A DNA stretch of 36,054 bases from Pseudomonadota bacterium. Lineage in GTDB: Bacteria; Pseudomonadota; Gammaproteobacteria; Acidiferrobacterales; UBA6901. The stretch lies in the NCBI GenBank assembly GCA_021819085.1, contig JAKASJ010000029.1:1-36054 (forward strand). Direction: 5' to 3'. This document shows positions 17,475 to 26,178 of this stretch, piece after piece. The translations under genes and the position numbers were made by a program. Under the pieces are notes generated by a model, which saw nothing but the letters and a program-made list of their open reading frames with translations, was not told the origin of the DNA and searched no databases. Positions within the stretch are counted from its first letter, which is position 1, and every line of letters begins with the position of its first letter.

Positions 17475-20400
17475 TCAGTGGCTGGAAAGCTCCCTGCGCA
17501 GTCGCTGCCGGACCGCTTCGGCCTCGGCGGCGCACCCCAGATGTTCACAGGCAGTGATCAGGCAATGGTAGAAAGCCTCGGTGCCGGGAGCATCGTCCAG
17601 GGCCCGACGATAACAGCCCGCCGCCGCCTCCCACCGATTCCGGCGCCCGAAGTGCTGCCCGAGCCGTTCGAGATGGCGACACCATTGTCTATGCAGGCGT
17701 TCGCGCCTGGAGACTGCCCACGGCGCGACCTCTCCGGCCAAATAAGGTCCGGCGTACAGCCTGGCGGCCCGGTGCGCCAGCGCGGCAAGCTCGTCCGGAT
17801 CGCCGTCCTGGTCCAGGCAGGATGCGCTCTGCCCGAGCAATGCTTCGAATGCCCCGGCATCACTCCAGCAGCGGCTCGGATTCAGTCGCAGCCGGCCATC
17901 ATTCATGTCGATCGCCTCGGCATCGAGCAGCCGACGCAGCCGGTACAGGGCGGTCTCCAGGGCATGACGGGCACGGTCGCCGTCGGCATCGGGCCAGAGC
18001 GTATCCTCCAGCCACTGGCGGCTGACGCCGTCCGGTTCCGCCGCCAGCACTTTGAGCAGATCGAGCGGCTTTCGCGGGATCTTCCCGGAAAACGCGACCG
18101 GTTTGCCGTCGCGCAGCAGGCGGAAGCCGCCCAACGTAAAGATCCGATAACGCCAGGGCCAGGTTTCGATTGGCGGCGATTCCGGATCGGGAAGCAGATC
18201 CCGCTTGGCGATGAGGCTGCGCACATACGCGGTTTCGATTTCCGCCTCGAGGGCGACGGCGCACAGACGGCTCATGATCGCGGGCTGCCAGAAAGGGAAA
18301 TTGGCGAAACCGCGCTCGCGCCCGAGGCGCATCGCACGACGCAGACATTCGCACACGCGCTCTGAATCCGCTCCAGACTGCAACAGATCATGCGCCTCGG
18401 TGAGATCGGCGACGAATTCGAGGTAGTCACTGTTCATCGCCCGGCCGGTCTGGCGCATCCGCTCGATCTCCTTGCGCGCGTCTTCGTGCTTTCCCAGTGC
18501 ATGCAGGATGTGGGCGGTGCCCTGGCGACACAGCGCTTCCGGAAACGGCGTGTTCATTTCCGCAGCCAGCCGGGTGGCGATACGGACGTGTTCCAGCGCT
18601 GCCGGCAGATCCCCGGACTGGAACGCCTCCCAGGAACGCAGCAAATGATAGTGGGAAACATCCAACCGGTGGCCGGGATGGGTCTCGGCCGACATCTTCG
18701 CAAGGTAGGCCCCGGCTCTCTTCAGATCCCCCTGCGACAGCGCCGCGTACGCCCCTTGCGCGAGCAGGCGATGGTCCCAGAGATGGGCACCGGTCTCCGC
18801 GGCCATGGCCAGGCCTTCGTCTACTTCCCTGAAGGCGGTGTCAAAAGCGGCGGTAAACCAGGCAAAGGACGCCTCGGTGACCTTGCAATGCAGCGTGAGC
18901 GCGGGCGCAACCGGCGAGCATCGCACCAGATGGTTCAGCTGTTCCACCCGCACCCCGGCCTCAGGCAGGTGCCCGATCCATTGCAGGTAGAATGCCGCCG
19001 CGAACAGGCCCGCCACCTGCAGCTGCGGATCGGCGGAGGACTCCGCGAGTCTGAGGAGCCGGTCCAGCCATCCCCGCAGATCCGGATGATCAGGCCTGCG
19101 AAAGACCAGCGCCATGAACATGGCCAGCGTGACCCGTAACTCGACCTCCGGTGACGGAAAACCGGCCATGCGTGCAAGCCGGGCTTCCAGCCACTCGAGC
19201 CAGCGGTCCAGTCCGGTGAAGTCGTCCCACTGAACCAGGAAGGTCTCGACCACCCCGGACCAGCTCAGGAACAATCCGGCCGGGGAATCCTCCGCGGCAA
19301 ACCGCTCAAAGCTGTGCTCGAACCACTTGCGGCTCTCAAGCAGATCGAACGGAAACCGGCAGACGGCGCGCCAGTAGCTCAGCCACGGGGTCTGTTCGCG
19401 AAACGATCCAGGAATGGCGTCGAGCCACTGCGCCAGGATCTGGTGCCGCCCGCCATTGATCCATCCCGGGGCCTGGGCCAGGAGCACCCGGAGCAGATCG
19501 GGCCAGGCCTGCGCACAGCGGTATTGTTCGGCGGCCGCCTCGATCAGGCCGTCCGCCTCCAGCAGGGTTGCGGCAGTGCGGTGTGTCTGCAGGCGCTCGG
19601 CCAGCGTCGAGCCCTCGGTACCCCGGGCGAGCAGAAACTGCCGGAACAGGGCGTGCCACCGGTACACGGGCTCGGCTCCATCGCGCCGGTCGACGAAGCA
19701 GTGCCGGCGATACAGCTGCTCGAGAATCTGCCCCGCCGCCTTCTCGCCGCTGAGCTGCTCGGCCATCCGCACCGTCGTCTCTTCGAGCAGCGCACAGCGT
19801 TGCAGCACCGTCTGCTCGGTGGCGTCCAGGCGGCTGAAGATCTCCCCCGCGAAGAAATCGAACAGTACGTCGTGCCGGCCCATTCCGGAAGGCACAGTGG
19901 GCGGGTGCCCGCGGGCCTCGTCCTCAAGCAGCAGGATCACGCCCGCGATCCATCCATCCGTCTGTTCGTGCAGACAACGCGCCTGCGCGGCCGCGACCGA
20001 CGCGCGCGTGAGGTGATGCGCCAGCCCCGCGGTCTCTTCCTCGGTGAGACGCAGATCCGGCCACTCGAGCATCTCCGTCTTTCCGTTCACCCGCAGCCGC
20101 GCGAACTCCGGCGGCGGCGGATGGCGGCCGATCACTACGGTCTGGATATCGGGCGGGCACTGCGAGACCCCGCCGGCCAGAATCGCGTGCACCGGCGACC
20201 CGGGCGGCAGTTCGTGGTAATCATCGAACACCAGGGCAACCGGCCGGGGCAGGCACTCGAAGAGCAGCGTGAAGTAGCGTCGGGTGAACGCGGGAAGCCC
20301 CGCAAGATACTCGGGCGTCAGTACCGGAAGGGCAAACCGCCGACGCCGGAACTGCGCCTGAACGATCCGTGCCAGGCGTCCGAAAAAGGTGGCCGGGTCT

Positions 20401-20606
20401 CCGTCCGCGGCGTGCAGCAGATACCACAGGCCGGTCGCGCCCCGGTCTGCCAGGTAGCTCTCAATGAGTGTGGTCTTGCCGGCACCCGCAGGGGCCGTGA
20501 CCCAGACGAGCGATTGCGCCCGGCCACGCGCAAGCCGTGCGAGCAGCCGTTCGCGCCGAAACGCCCCGCGCGCGGGTGCCTCGATCCGGTTCCCGTTTCT
20601 GGACAT
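17475..20606 (-). CDS. STAND-ATPase transcriptional regulator with SARP winged helix and BTAD domain (copy 2)
   Basis: A 1043-residue paralogue of the regulator at 590-3730, with the same domain order. Walker A GAGKTT is at 41-46 and Walker B LVFDDY at 125-130. The helical TPR-like middle is followed by the winged helix from about residue 818 (FTLGGFRLLRDGKPVAF), and then BTAD to the end. By eye well over half of the residues match copy 1 across the ATPase and the DNA-binding part; the middle effector region differs more. This points to an old duplication with divergence in what is sensed. It lies just upstream of, and on the same strand as, the PEP-CTERM gene, with 530 bp between. No downstream partner gene overlaps it. 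Confidence 0.88.
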   Translation of the reverse strand: MSRNGNRIEAPARGAFRRERLLARLARGRAQSLVWVTAPAGAGKTTLIESYLADRGATGLWYLLHAADGDPATFFGRLARIVQAQFRRRRFALPVLTPEYLAGLPAFTRRYFTLLFECLPRPVALVFDDYHELPPGSPVHAILAGGVSQCPPDIQTVVIGRHPPPPEFARLRVNGKTEMLEWPDLRLTEEETAGLAHHLTRASVAAAQARCLHEQTDGWIAGVILLLEDEARGHPPTVPSGMGRHDVLFDFFAGEIFSRLDATEQTVLQRCALLEETTVRMAEQLSGEKAAGQILEQLYRRHCFVDRRDGAEPVYRWHALFRQFLLARGTEGSTLAERLQTHRTAATLLEADGLIEAAAEQYRCAQAWPDLLRVLLAQAPGWINGGRHQILAQWLDAIPGSFREQTPWLSYWRAVCRFPFDLLESRKWFEHSFERFAAEDSPAGLFLSWSGVVETFLVQWDDFTGLDRWLEWLEARLARMAGFPSPEVELRVTLAMFMALVFRRPDHPDLRGWLDRLLRLAESSADPQLQVAGLFAAAFYLQWIGHLPEAGVRVEQLNHLVRCSPVAPALTLHCKVTEASFAWFTAAFDTAFREVDEGLAMAAETGAHLWDHRLLAQGAYAALSQGDLKRAGAYLAKMSAETHPGHRLDVSHYHLLRSWEAFQSGDLPAALEHVRIATRLAAEMNTPFPEALCRQGTAHILHALGKHEDARKEIERMRQTGRAMNSDYLEFVADLTEAHDLLQSGADSERVCECLRRAMRLGRERGFANFPFWQPAIMSRLCAVALEAEIETAYVRSLIAKRDLLPDPESPPIETWPWRYRIFTLGGFRLLRDGKPVAFSGKIPRKPLDLLKVLAAEPDGVSRQWLEDTLWPDADGDRARHALETALYRLRRLLDAEAIDMNDGRLRLNPSRCWSDAGAFEALLGQSASCLDQDGDPDELAALAHRAARLYAGPYLAGEVAPWAVSRRERLHRQWCRHLERLGQHFGRRNRWEAAAGCYRRALDDAPGTEAFYHCLITACEHLGCAAEAEAVRQRLRRELSSH

Positions 20607-21440
20607 GGGCGTCTACCGGAATCGCTGGGAATGTCTGGCGTTGACGGTCAAGGCACCGGCCCGTATCGATCGCCGTCGCACGACGTGCACCCCGCACCAC
20701 CGGGTGGCACACCGATGCGCCCGCCACAGGCTCTCTCGGGTGCAGCACCCGTGCAGCCAGACGCCTGGCCGGAATGGGTGGCGCAGCCGCTGCGGACAAC
20801 GTGATGCCGGCAGCCAGTGCGCGGCCGTCCTTTGATCCGGCTGGGAAAAAACCAGGACCCAGGGCATGAACATTCCACCCCGGTACCCACTGCAGAAATC
20901 TGCACCGAGCCGGGAACCGCGCCCGGCGCCCCGCGGGTCTGGTCGCGTTCCGACGTGATCGCCCGGTCCCGCTCGGCCACGTTCCGATCCGCCGACCTCA
21001 GCGTCATGCCCGGCACCTCCACCAACGCCCCGCCTGCCCAGGAACAACGGCCCGTCCCGCGACAGCCCGTCCGCCATCCGAAGCAGCGGGGCGTATTCTT
21101 ATTATTTAGTTATTAGGGTAATTTTATTTTTAGGGTCATTCGCCAAGCAATTGCTCCAGTTGGAGCCGGAGCGCAGCGCATGAAACCCTCTGCAAAAGAG
21201 CAGAACACAGGCCGGGACATCCTGTCAACGGAACCCCGTACGGTCAGTGACGGGGATGGTTCGAGCGACCCTGGTCCAGACACCGCCCGGCGAGACGGGG
21301 ACCGCGGGCAATCCTGACCCGTTCCCGGGACTTGCCGAGGGGAAGGCGATTCCGGCCTGACGGCCATTTGAGACAGGTCAATGCGGGCAGGAACCGATCA
21401 CGTAGAGTTTCCCATGAATTCCACCGGAGGAGCTCTGTCC
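20607..21440. other. Long gap with an AT-rich patch, no gene recognised
   Basis: About 830 bp between the second regulator (minus) and the DUF2892 gene (plus). The sequence is GC-rich without codon-like structure, apart from positions 21091-21145, which are AT-rich and contain two copies of TTAGGGT in nearly repeated context (TTATTAGGGTAATTTTA and TTTTTAGGGTCATT). This may be a promoter region for either gene. No RNA gene or terminator was found. Confidence 0.35.
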
Positions 21441-21653
21441 ATGCTGATCAACGAAGCGGGTTGGGAACGCACCACGCGCGGGGTGCTGGGCGTGATTCTG
21501 GGCATTATCGGCTACCGCATCCTGCACGGCAGCGCTGCGCTGGCCGTGGTGCTGATGATCGTGGGGCTGGTCCTGCTGGTCACCGGACTGATCGGATATT
21601 GTCCGGTGTGGCAGCTGCTGCACATCTCGACCAACAAACAGAAGCCCCGCTGA
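21441..21653 (+). CDS. DUF2892-family small inner-membrane protein
   Basis: A 70-residue protein with two hydrophobic helices (GVLGVILGIIGYRIL and AVVLMIVGLVLLVTGLIGY) and the typical ending CPVWQLLHIST. This is the pattern of DUF2892/YgaP-type membrane proteins, which can stand alone or be fused to rhodanese domains; here it stands alone. The start at ATG 21441 is fixed by an excellent ribosome site, GGAGGAG, 8 bases upstream; an ATG at 21414 in the same frame lacks one. Its role is unknown in general. Confidence 0.82.
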   Translation: MLINEAGWERTTRGVLGVILGIIGYRILHGSAALAVVLMIVGLVLLVTGLIGYCPVWQLLHISTNKQKPR

Positions 21654-21921
21654 TTCCGGCCCGGCAGACCGGGACACCGGATTCTGTCAGCGGGTCAACG
21701 GTCCGGCCTGGCAGGAGGATCGTGCCTGTCGCGGTGCGGCCCGGCATCTTGCATCTTGCGTCCTGCTGACTGACGTGGCAGAGGCCGGGGCTGCCATGTC
21801 TTTTGCTGTTCCGTGTGTCCTCTTTCCTGCCATCCCTTGGAATCGCAGGGCTCGCAGTGTCCGGTGACCGCATCGCGCCGGCACACTGGCGATGCCCATC
21901 CCGGCCCGGTGGGCCCGGGGC

Positions 21922-22305
21922 TCACCACCCATACTGCTGCAGGAACGATCCCAGACGTTCGGCAATCTCGTCGCGCTCGAAGAACCGGTCGGCGCGGTTC
22001 AGGCGCATTTCATCGCGCAATCCGGGATCACCGCCGAAGCAGAACACCGCGATCTGCAGCATATGCCGGGTTCTCAGATCGCGGATGACCTCCACCGGGT
22101 CAAAGCCCTCGGTGGCATCGAGATCGAGCAGCATGAACCGGTAGAGCAGGATATCGGACCAGTCGCCGATCTCTTCCAGGTCCTGCGCCACGACCATTTC
22201 CCAGCCCTGCGGAACTTCGCCACGAAGGCGCGCCTCGATGGCGGTATCGGAGGTCAGGAGTATGAAGCGGCGCTCGCGCCGCTTCGCTATGGTCGGTTCG
22301 GCCAT
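21922..22305 (-). CDS. Degenerate response-regulator receiver-like protein
   Basis: A 127-residue single domain with the alternating strand/helix layout of a receiver domain: FILLTSD (strand 1), FMLLDLDA (strand 3, with a possible phospho-acceptor Asp), IAVFCFGGD and a C-terminal helix. The acidic pair after strand 1 and the conserved Lys after strand 5 are not evident, so it may be a pseudo-receiver. The first 15 codons lie inside a 147-bp repeat (22261-22407) that also holds a copy of the lplA 3' end. In the ancestral order this gene most probably followed lplA directly, its start overlapping the lplA stop by 19 bases, as the second copy of the repeat still shows. Confidence 0.62.
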   Translation of the reverse strand: MAEPTIAKRRERRFILLTSDTAIEARLRGEVPQGWEMVVAQDLEEIGDWSDILLYRFMLLDLDATEGFDPVEVIRDLRTRHMLQIAVFCFGGDPGLRDEMRLNRADRFFERDEIAERLGSFLQQYGW

Positions 22306-22407
22306 CGGCCCATCCTCTCTGGTGCATCATCCTCGTCGCGCACACCCGCCAGGCAGGCCTCGATCCGCCGCGCCCAGGCGCGTGCTGCCCGGGGGGCGAG
22401 CATGCGC
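22261..22407. repeat. 147-bp direct repeat, copy 1
   Basis: Matches 23135-23281 at 146 of 147 positions; the only difference is C at 22397 against T. The repeat contains the last 41 codons of lplA and the first 15 codons of the receiver-like gene. The offset between copies is 874 bp. Confidence 0.95.
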
Positions 22408-22640
22408 ACTATGCGGCGCTGACCCGCGCCGGTTTCCCCGCCGCCCGGCAACCCGACCGGAATAAAATACTCCTTCGGGTACAGAGCGTCCTCACCAGAC
22501 CCATCGATCACCCTGGTTTGTTGATGTTTCGCGGCATCGCCGTCCAGTAATGCCTCGTATATCTTCCTTCTCTCCAGCGAAGCGGGAAGGTCATCATTGC
22601 AACTGCGGATAACGAATCGGCGATCGCCTGAATGTGCCAT
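22287..22640 (-). CDS. Chimeric gene: small conserved protein fused to the LplA C-terminal tail
   Basis: A 117-residue frame in two parts. Residues 1 to about 70 form a small domain (RRFVIRSCNDDLPASLERRK, then RVIDGSGEDALYPKEYFIPV) resembling short stand-alone bacterial proteins with the pattern VIDESGEDYLYP; their function is unknown. From the junction at 22407 the frame continues in the copied lplA sequence and ends with the same 40 residues as LplA (to GRWPNRP), with one Ala/Thr difference. ATG 22640 has a ribosome site (CTGGAG). The fusion is a by-product of the 874-bp insertion. Whether the tail affects function is unknown. Confidence 0.66.
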   Translation of the reverse strand: MAHSGDRRFVIRSCNDDLPASLERRKIYEALLDGDAAKHQQTRVIDGSGEDALYPKEYFIPVGLPGGGETGAGQRRIVRMLAPRAARAWARRIEACLAGVRDEDDAPERMGRWPNRP

Positions 22641-22796
22641 GGTTGCTACTCCAGATAGCACCGGGTATTGACCCGGGCGCTCCTCTGCCCGCACTTCGGG
22701 AACCGTTGCGACGGAGCGGTTGTGCGTCGCGAGGAGCCGGGCCGGATTGCAGACCTGCTCGATCGGGCCCAATCGAAGACTGCAAGGCGCGTGTGA

Positions 22797-23045
22797 CTAC
22801 GGGCGTTCATCACCCTTTGCCGGGGCGACCTTTGGCGCGCGGCGGATGTATTTCATCAGGTCTTTCGGCTTGGCCGTACCGGCCCGCTGCTGCAGGAACT
22901 CCCGCGCACCGCGCATTGTGCTAACCTTCTCCGCCACCGCGGCGGCAATGAACTGATTCAACGAAACCCCATCAAGCTTGGCCAGATCGGCAGCTGCATT
23001 CTTTATCGAACTCGGCAGCTTTAACGGGTACGTATTCTTGCTCAT
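22797..23045 (-). CDS. Ribbon-helix-helix (HicB/CopG-like) antitoxin
   Basis: An 82-residue protein with an N-terminal RHH pattern (YPLKLPSSIKNAAADLAKLD then GVSLNQFIAAAVAEKV), as in antitoxins that follow PIN-domain toxins. The basic C-terminal half (RRAPKVAPAKGDERP) is unusual. ATG 23045 overlaps the stop of the PIN remnant (ATGA) and has GAGGTG upstream. Its toxin is truncated, so it is an orphan antitoxin that could still bind DNA or a distant toxin. Confidence 0.75.
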   Translation of the reverse strand: MSKNTYPLKLPSSIKNAAADLAKLDGVSLNQFIAAAVAEKVSTMRGAREFLQQRAGTAKPKDLMKYIRRAPKVAPAKGDERP

Positions 23046-23179
23046 TTCGTTAACACCTCAAGCAAGGTTGCCGGGGTCAGGACCTTGAGACCGAATGTCT
23101 GTGTAGCAGGCAGAAAATCGCGAACGTTGTGGGTTATGAAGCGGCGCTCGCGCCGCTTCGCTATGGTCGGTTCGGCCAT
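23042..23179 (-). pseudogene. C-terminal end of a PIN-domain toxin fused to the receiver-gene start
   Basis: The frame opens at ATG 23179 with the first 15 residues of the receiver-like gene (MAEPTIAKRRERRFI, from repeat copy 2). At 23134 it switches to THNVRDFLPATQTFGLKVLT and PATLLEVLTK. The second part is a typical C-terminus of VapC-like PIN nucleases (THN-DF, then VLTP). The acidic active-site residues of the N-terminal part are gone, so it cannot be a nuclease. The stop overlaps the antitoxin start, which preserves the original toxin-antitoxin coupling. Confidence 0.72.
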
Positions 23180-23281
23180 CGGCCCATCCTCTCTGGTGCA
23201 TCATCCTCGTCGCGCACACCCGCCAGGCAGGCCTCGATCCGCCGCGCCCAGGCGCGTGCTGCCCGGGGGGTGAGCATGCGC
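23135..23281. repeat. 147-bp direct repeat, copy 2
   Basis: Partner of 22261-22407. This copy is part of the intact lplA gene. Between the copies lie 727 bp (22408-23134) with the small conserved gene, the RHH antitoxin and the PIN fragment. Confidence 0.95.
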
Positions 23282-24234
23282 GCGAGCCGGTCCTGCAGGA
23301 CCGCAGGCTCGATCGGGCTGCCAATGCAGCCCTCAAGCGCGGCAGTGAGATCTGGGTCATGCGCGCCGATCCGGGCGATATGACCGTCCTTAAGCAGCAC
23401 GCGCACCCAGGCTGCGCCATCGTGGGATTCAGCGAGGTAGGTCGTAGCGTTGAGCTTGATTCCGTTGGCCACGCGCCGCCTGCCGGCCCCCTCCTCCGCA
23501 TCTTCCGCATCCAGGCGCAGTTCGTCTTCCGCCGCACACATGGCGCGCCCTTCCTCCGCCGACGGCGCGTCGGGATACAGATCCCAGCCGAGAACAGCAG
23601 CCACCGCATCACGCAATGCTCCGGCCAGGAGTGCATCCGCAGGAACCGTGCCGAGCCGCACCCACGAGACGAATGCCGCAGGCAGCGCCTCGTACAGCCA
23701 TTCCCGGAACCCCGGCGACGGAGCCTGTACCAGATGGCAAAACAGCTCGTCCGGAAAATTCAGGACGAAACTGCTGCCGAACACCATGCAGCGTCCGATC
23801 GTTGCCGCACCGCTGCCGGCAATCTTGGCGTCCCCCACCCACAGGTCAGCGCGTCCGACCGGGCGCGCGTCGATGCCCAGGGCCTGGAAAGTCCGGGCGA
23901 GCGGCCCCAGGCAATACGCGAAGATGCGCGCCGGGCGCGCTGCGGCAAGCGCCAGCGGAAGGATGAAGAACACGCAGCGCTGATCGCCATCCACCAGCAC
24001 CGTGCCGCCGCCCAGCGGGCGGCGCACCACCGCCACGCCGGCCTGTGCGCAGGCGACAAGATCCAGCTCGGCGCGCGCGGACTGGGACTGGCCGAGACAG
24101 ACATGCGGTGCGGCGCTGCGCGCCCACACCAGCACCGGCGGCGCCCCGTCGTCCTGGGCAACGGCCAGTCCTTGATAGGCGGCATGCAGGGCGCCCGGAG
24201 ACAGCGTGCCGAGATCAAGAAAACGCGCGCGCAT
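23161..24234 (-). CDS. Lipoate-protein ligase A family protein
   Basis: About 357 residues of the biotin/lipoate ligase fold. RRPLGGG at 71-77 is the lipoyl-AMP-binding loop, and Lys137 in AKIAGSG is the expected catalytic lysine; PHVCLGQSQ matches the ligand pocket. A C-terminal accessory region contains an Asp/Glu-rich insert (ELRLDAEDAEEGAG), and then NGIKLNATTYLAES. Family members attach lipoate or octanoate to carrier domains; the carrier is not encoded here. ATG 24234 is chosen; a TTG at 24264 with an AGGA site would add ten residues and couple to the upstream stop. Its 3' end lies in repeat copy 2. Confidence 0.85.
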   Translation of the reverse strand: MRARFLDLGTLSPGALHAAYQGLAVAQDDGAPPVLVWARSAAPHVCLGQSQSARAELDLVACAQAGVAVVRRPLGGGTVLVDGDQRCVFFILPLALAAARPARIFAYCLGPLARTFQALGIDARPVGRADLWVGDAKIAGSGAATIGRCMVFGSSFVLNFPDELFCHLVQAPSPGFREWLYEALPAAFVSWVRLGTVPADALLAGALRDAVAAVLGWDLYPDAPSAEEGRAMCAAEDELRLDAEDAEEGAGRRRVANGIKLNATTYLAESHDGAAWVRVLLKDGHIARIGAHDPDLTAALEGCIGSPIEPAVLQDRLARMLTPRAARAWARRIEACLAGVRDEDDAPERMGRWPNRP

Positions 24235-24265
24235 CGGAACCGGCTGCGTTTCCGACTGCGGCAAT

Positions 24266-24667
24266 CTAGCGGTCCTGGTCCGGTTCTTCGGGTTCGGGGC
24301 GATAGAACTTGTCGAAATAGAATTCGCGCCGGTCGAGGTCCTGGTACAGCGCGGCTCGGTCGCGTACGCCCTGCTCGACGATCTCCGCCAGGTACTGCGC
24401 CTGTTCGGCGTCCAGTATAAAGATATGCCCGATCAGATCTTCGTCGAGATTGAGGAAGTGTGCGGAGAACGGTTCGGGATGATCGAGGTAGATGAGGTAG
24501 GACCTCGTGTCCGGATCCTCCGGATCGAGCGGCATCAGCACCGCCTTGCCCAGCCAGGCAAGCCTGGCTGCCTGATTGAACTGGCGGATATCGAGCTTCT
24601 TGCCCTTCTTGTACTTGTTGAGCTCGTTGCGGATCTGGCCGACGTCGGTGACCTTGATGTTTTTCAT
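24266..24667 (-). CDS. Acidic protein of unknown function upstream of lplA
   Basis: A 133-residue soluble protein I do not recognise. It begins with a basic helix (VGQIRNELNKYKKGKKLDIR) and becomes strongly acidic, ending in RPEPEEPDQDR. No signal peptide, membrane helix or cysteine cluster is seen. ATG 24667 (MKNIKVTDV) is preferred over an in-frame start nine codons upstream because AGGAATAGGGGC lies just before it. It ends within 2-35 bp of the lplA start and is probably in the same operon. Confidence 0.7.
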   Translation of the reverse strand: MKNIKVTDVGQIRNELNKYKKGKKLDIRQFNQAARLAWLGKAVLMPLDPEDPDTRSYLIYLDHPEPFSAHFLNLDEDLIGHIFILDAEQAQYLAEIVEQGVRDRAALYQDLDRREFYFDKFYRPEPEEPDQDR

Positions 24668-24745
24668 GCCCCTATTCCTGTCTTCAAGCGCCACTCCGAC
24701 AGGCCGTCCCGCCCGCAGCGAACTACCGCCATCCCGCTCCGGCAG

Positions 24746-25705
24746 CTACTGCCCGTCCTGCCCTTCCGCGTCCGTGGCGGACGGTTTGGCCACATCGGTC
24801 AGCGAATCCAGGATCGCGCCCGGCGCGCTCATGATGTTGGTGAACCCATGATCTCCGATCATACTCGTGTCCGGGAAAAACACCGCGATGCGGTAGCGCC
24901 CGGGCAGGGCGATCGCCCGGTTCCCCTGAACCATCATCTCGTACGGAAGAAACGCCGTGGCACGATTCGGGCCGTAGTCGATGACGTCCATGATCTTCTT
25001 GTCGGTGTTCTTCGCATCCGAATGGGGATGGGCGCCCTTGTTGATGCCCACGCCGAACACCGTCACCTGCTTTCCGGGCACCCTGATTTCATAGACTTTG
25101 ACCGTGCCGCCCGCATGGGCAGCCAGGTTCCGCTCGACAGTCGCAACACCGACGGCATAACTGGGATAGGTCGCAAGATAATCCACATCATTGAAATACG
25201 GCATACCCATCATGTAATGGTACTCGCCCGGACCGAGATCCTGTGCCCGTATGCCCTTCTTCGAGCCAAAGGCAAACTGGTCGCCCAGTGCGGCCTTGAG
25301 CATCGCGGTCACCCCCTTGAGTTCGCCGAGCCCGTAGGCAACACCCATATAGGCGGGATTCACGTAGGAAACCTGGATCTTGCCATCCACCTCGGTAACG
25401 GCCACGTGCTCGGCCACACCGAACCCGCCATTCTTGGCACGGGCCGCCGCCTCCTTGAGTTCCCGGTCGGTCACGATGATCACCCTGGCCGAAGGATAGG
25501 GGGAATAGCTGCCTGCCAGATCGAACCCCTGGGACGCCAGCTGCAGTTCGACGAGGTTCGCGATATCGAGCACGCTCATCCCGTCGGGGGGCGGATTACC
25601 CATGATGTACGGCTTAAGCCGCACCGCCGCCGCCCTAGCGGGCATCGTGGCTGCGATTCCAAGCAATACGGCGTACAGAAGCCATTGCAACGCGTTCTTC
25701 TTCAC
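24746..25705 (-). CDS. Exported protein of unknown function
   Basis: A 319-residue protein with a clear Sec signal (KKNALQWLLYAVLLGIAA, cleavage after PARA), so it acts in the periplasm or outside. The mature part has patterns such as GEYHYMMGMPYFNDVDYLAT and PHSDAKNTDKKIMDVIDYGP, rich in His, Asp and aromatic residues, which could bind a metal or cofactor, but I know no matching family. GTG 25705 is chosen: GGAGGAG lies six bases upstream, and an earlier frame to 25798 has no such site. It is divergent from the molybdenum hydroxylase operon. Confidence 0.76.
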   Translation of the reverse strand: MKKNALQWLLYAVLLGIAATMPARAAAVRLKPYIMGNPPPDGMSVLDIANLVELQLASQGFDLAGSYSPYPSARVIIVTDRELKEAAARAKNGGFGVAEHVAVTEVDGKIQVSYVNPAYMGVAYGLGELKGVTAMLKAALGDQFAFGSKKGIRAQDLGPGEYHYMMGMPYFNDVDYLATYPSYAVGVATVERNLAAHAGGTVKVYEIRVPGKQVTVFGVGINKGAHPHSDAKNTDKKIMDVIDYGPNRATAFLPYEMMVQGNRAIALPGRYRIAVFFPDTSMIGDHGFTNIMSAPGAILDSLTDVAKPSATDAEGQDGQ

Positions 25706-26178
25706 AGAATTCTCCTCCGAAATAGCAAGCATCGAGCGTAGCGCTGGGTGTGCTGACATCCGAGTCGAATTGCTTCCGGCGCTGCCACGGCAAGGCAAAG
25801 CGCTTCAGGCCGGGCACAGCGTGCCATCGTTCCCACCCGGATTCAATATCACCCCGCAGGACCAATTGAACCGGATCATGGACACTGTCTCTCCAGATAA
25901 TGCAAACAGTGGGCCAACATGCTTCCGGCGCGATGCGGGCCCATGACGGCCCGCATCCGGATGCCGCCCGGAACGGGCCGGGGCACATTGCCAATGGGGA
26001 CCCCTGGCCAACCGGATTTCCGGCACCGCGTTCGCCTTCAAGGGCTTGCGGTCCGGAACTGGGAGCGACCCCGCGGAACTTGAGCCAGGCGCGATCGCCC
26101 TATATATTGAACTGCGCCCCGGCACCCCCATCTTCACGTCGTTCCCCGCACCCGTGCCGAGGTCCCGAGGCGATCGCC
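25706..26178. other. Divergent promoter region before the molybdenum hydroxylase operon
   Basis: About 470 bp with no gene recognised. The plus-strand promoter at 26080-26108 is listed separately. A promoter for the exported protein should also lie here; I could not place it with confidence. No molybdenum-cofactor riboswitch pattern was recognised. Confidence 0.4.
26080..26108 (+). promoter_or_regulatory. Sigma-70 promoter of the molybdenum hydroxylase operon
   Basis: TTGAGC at 26080-26085, a 17-bp spacer and TATATT at 26103-26108, about 70 bp before the first start codon. The -10 box matches the consensus at five of six positions. Confidence 0.5.

Noticed and set aside
19314-20804. Long plus-strand open frame opposite regulator 2
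   Set aside because: Same reasoning; it mirrors the frame opposite regulator 1 because the two genes are paralogues.
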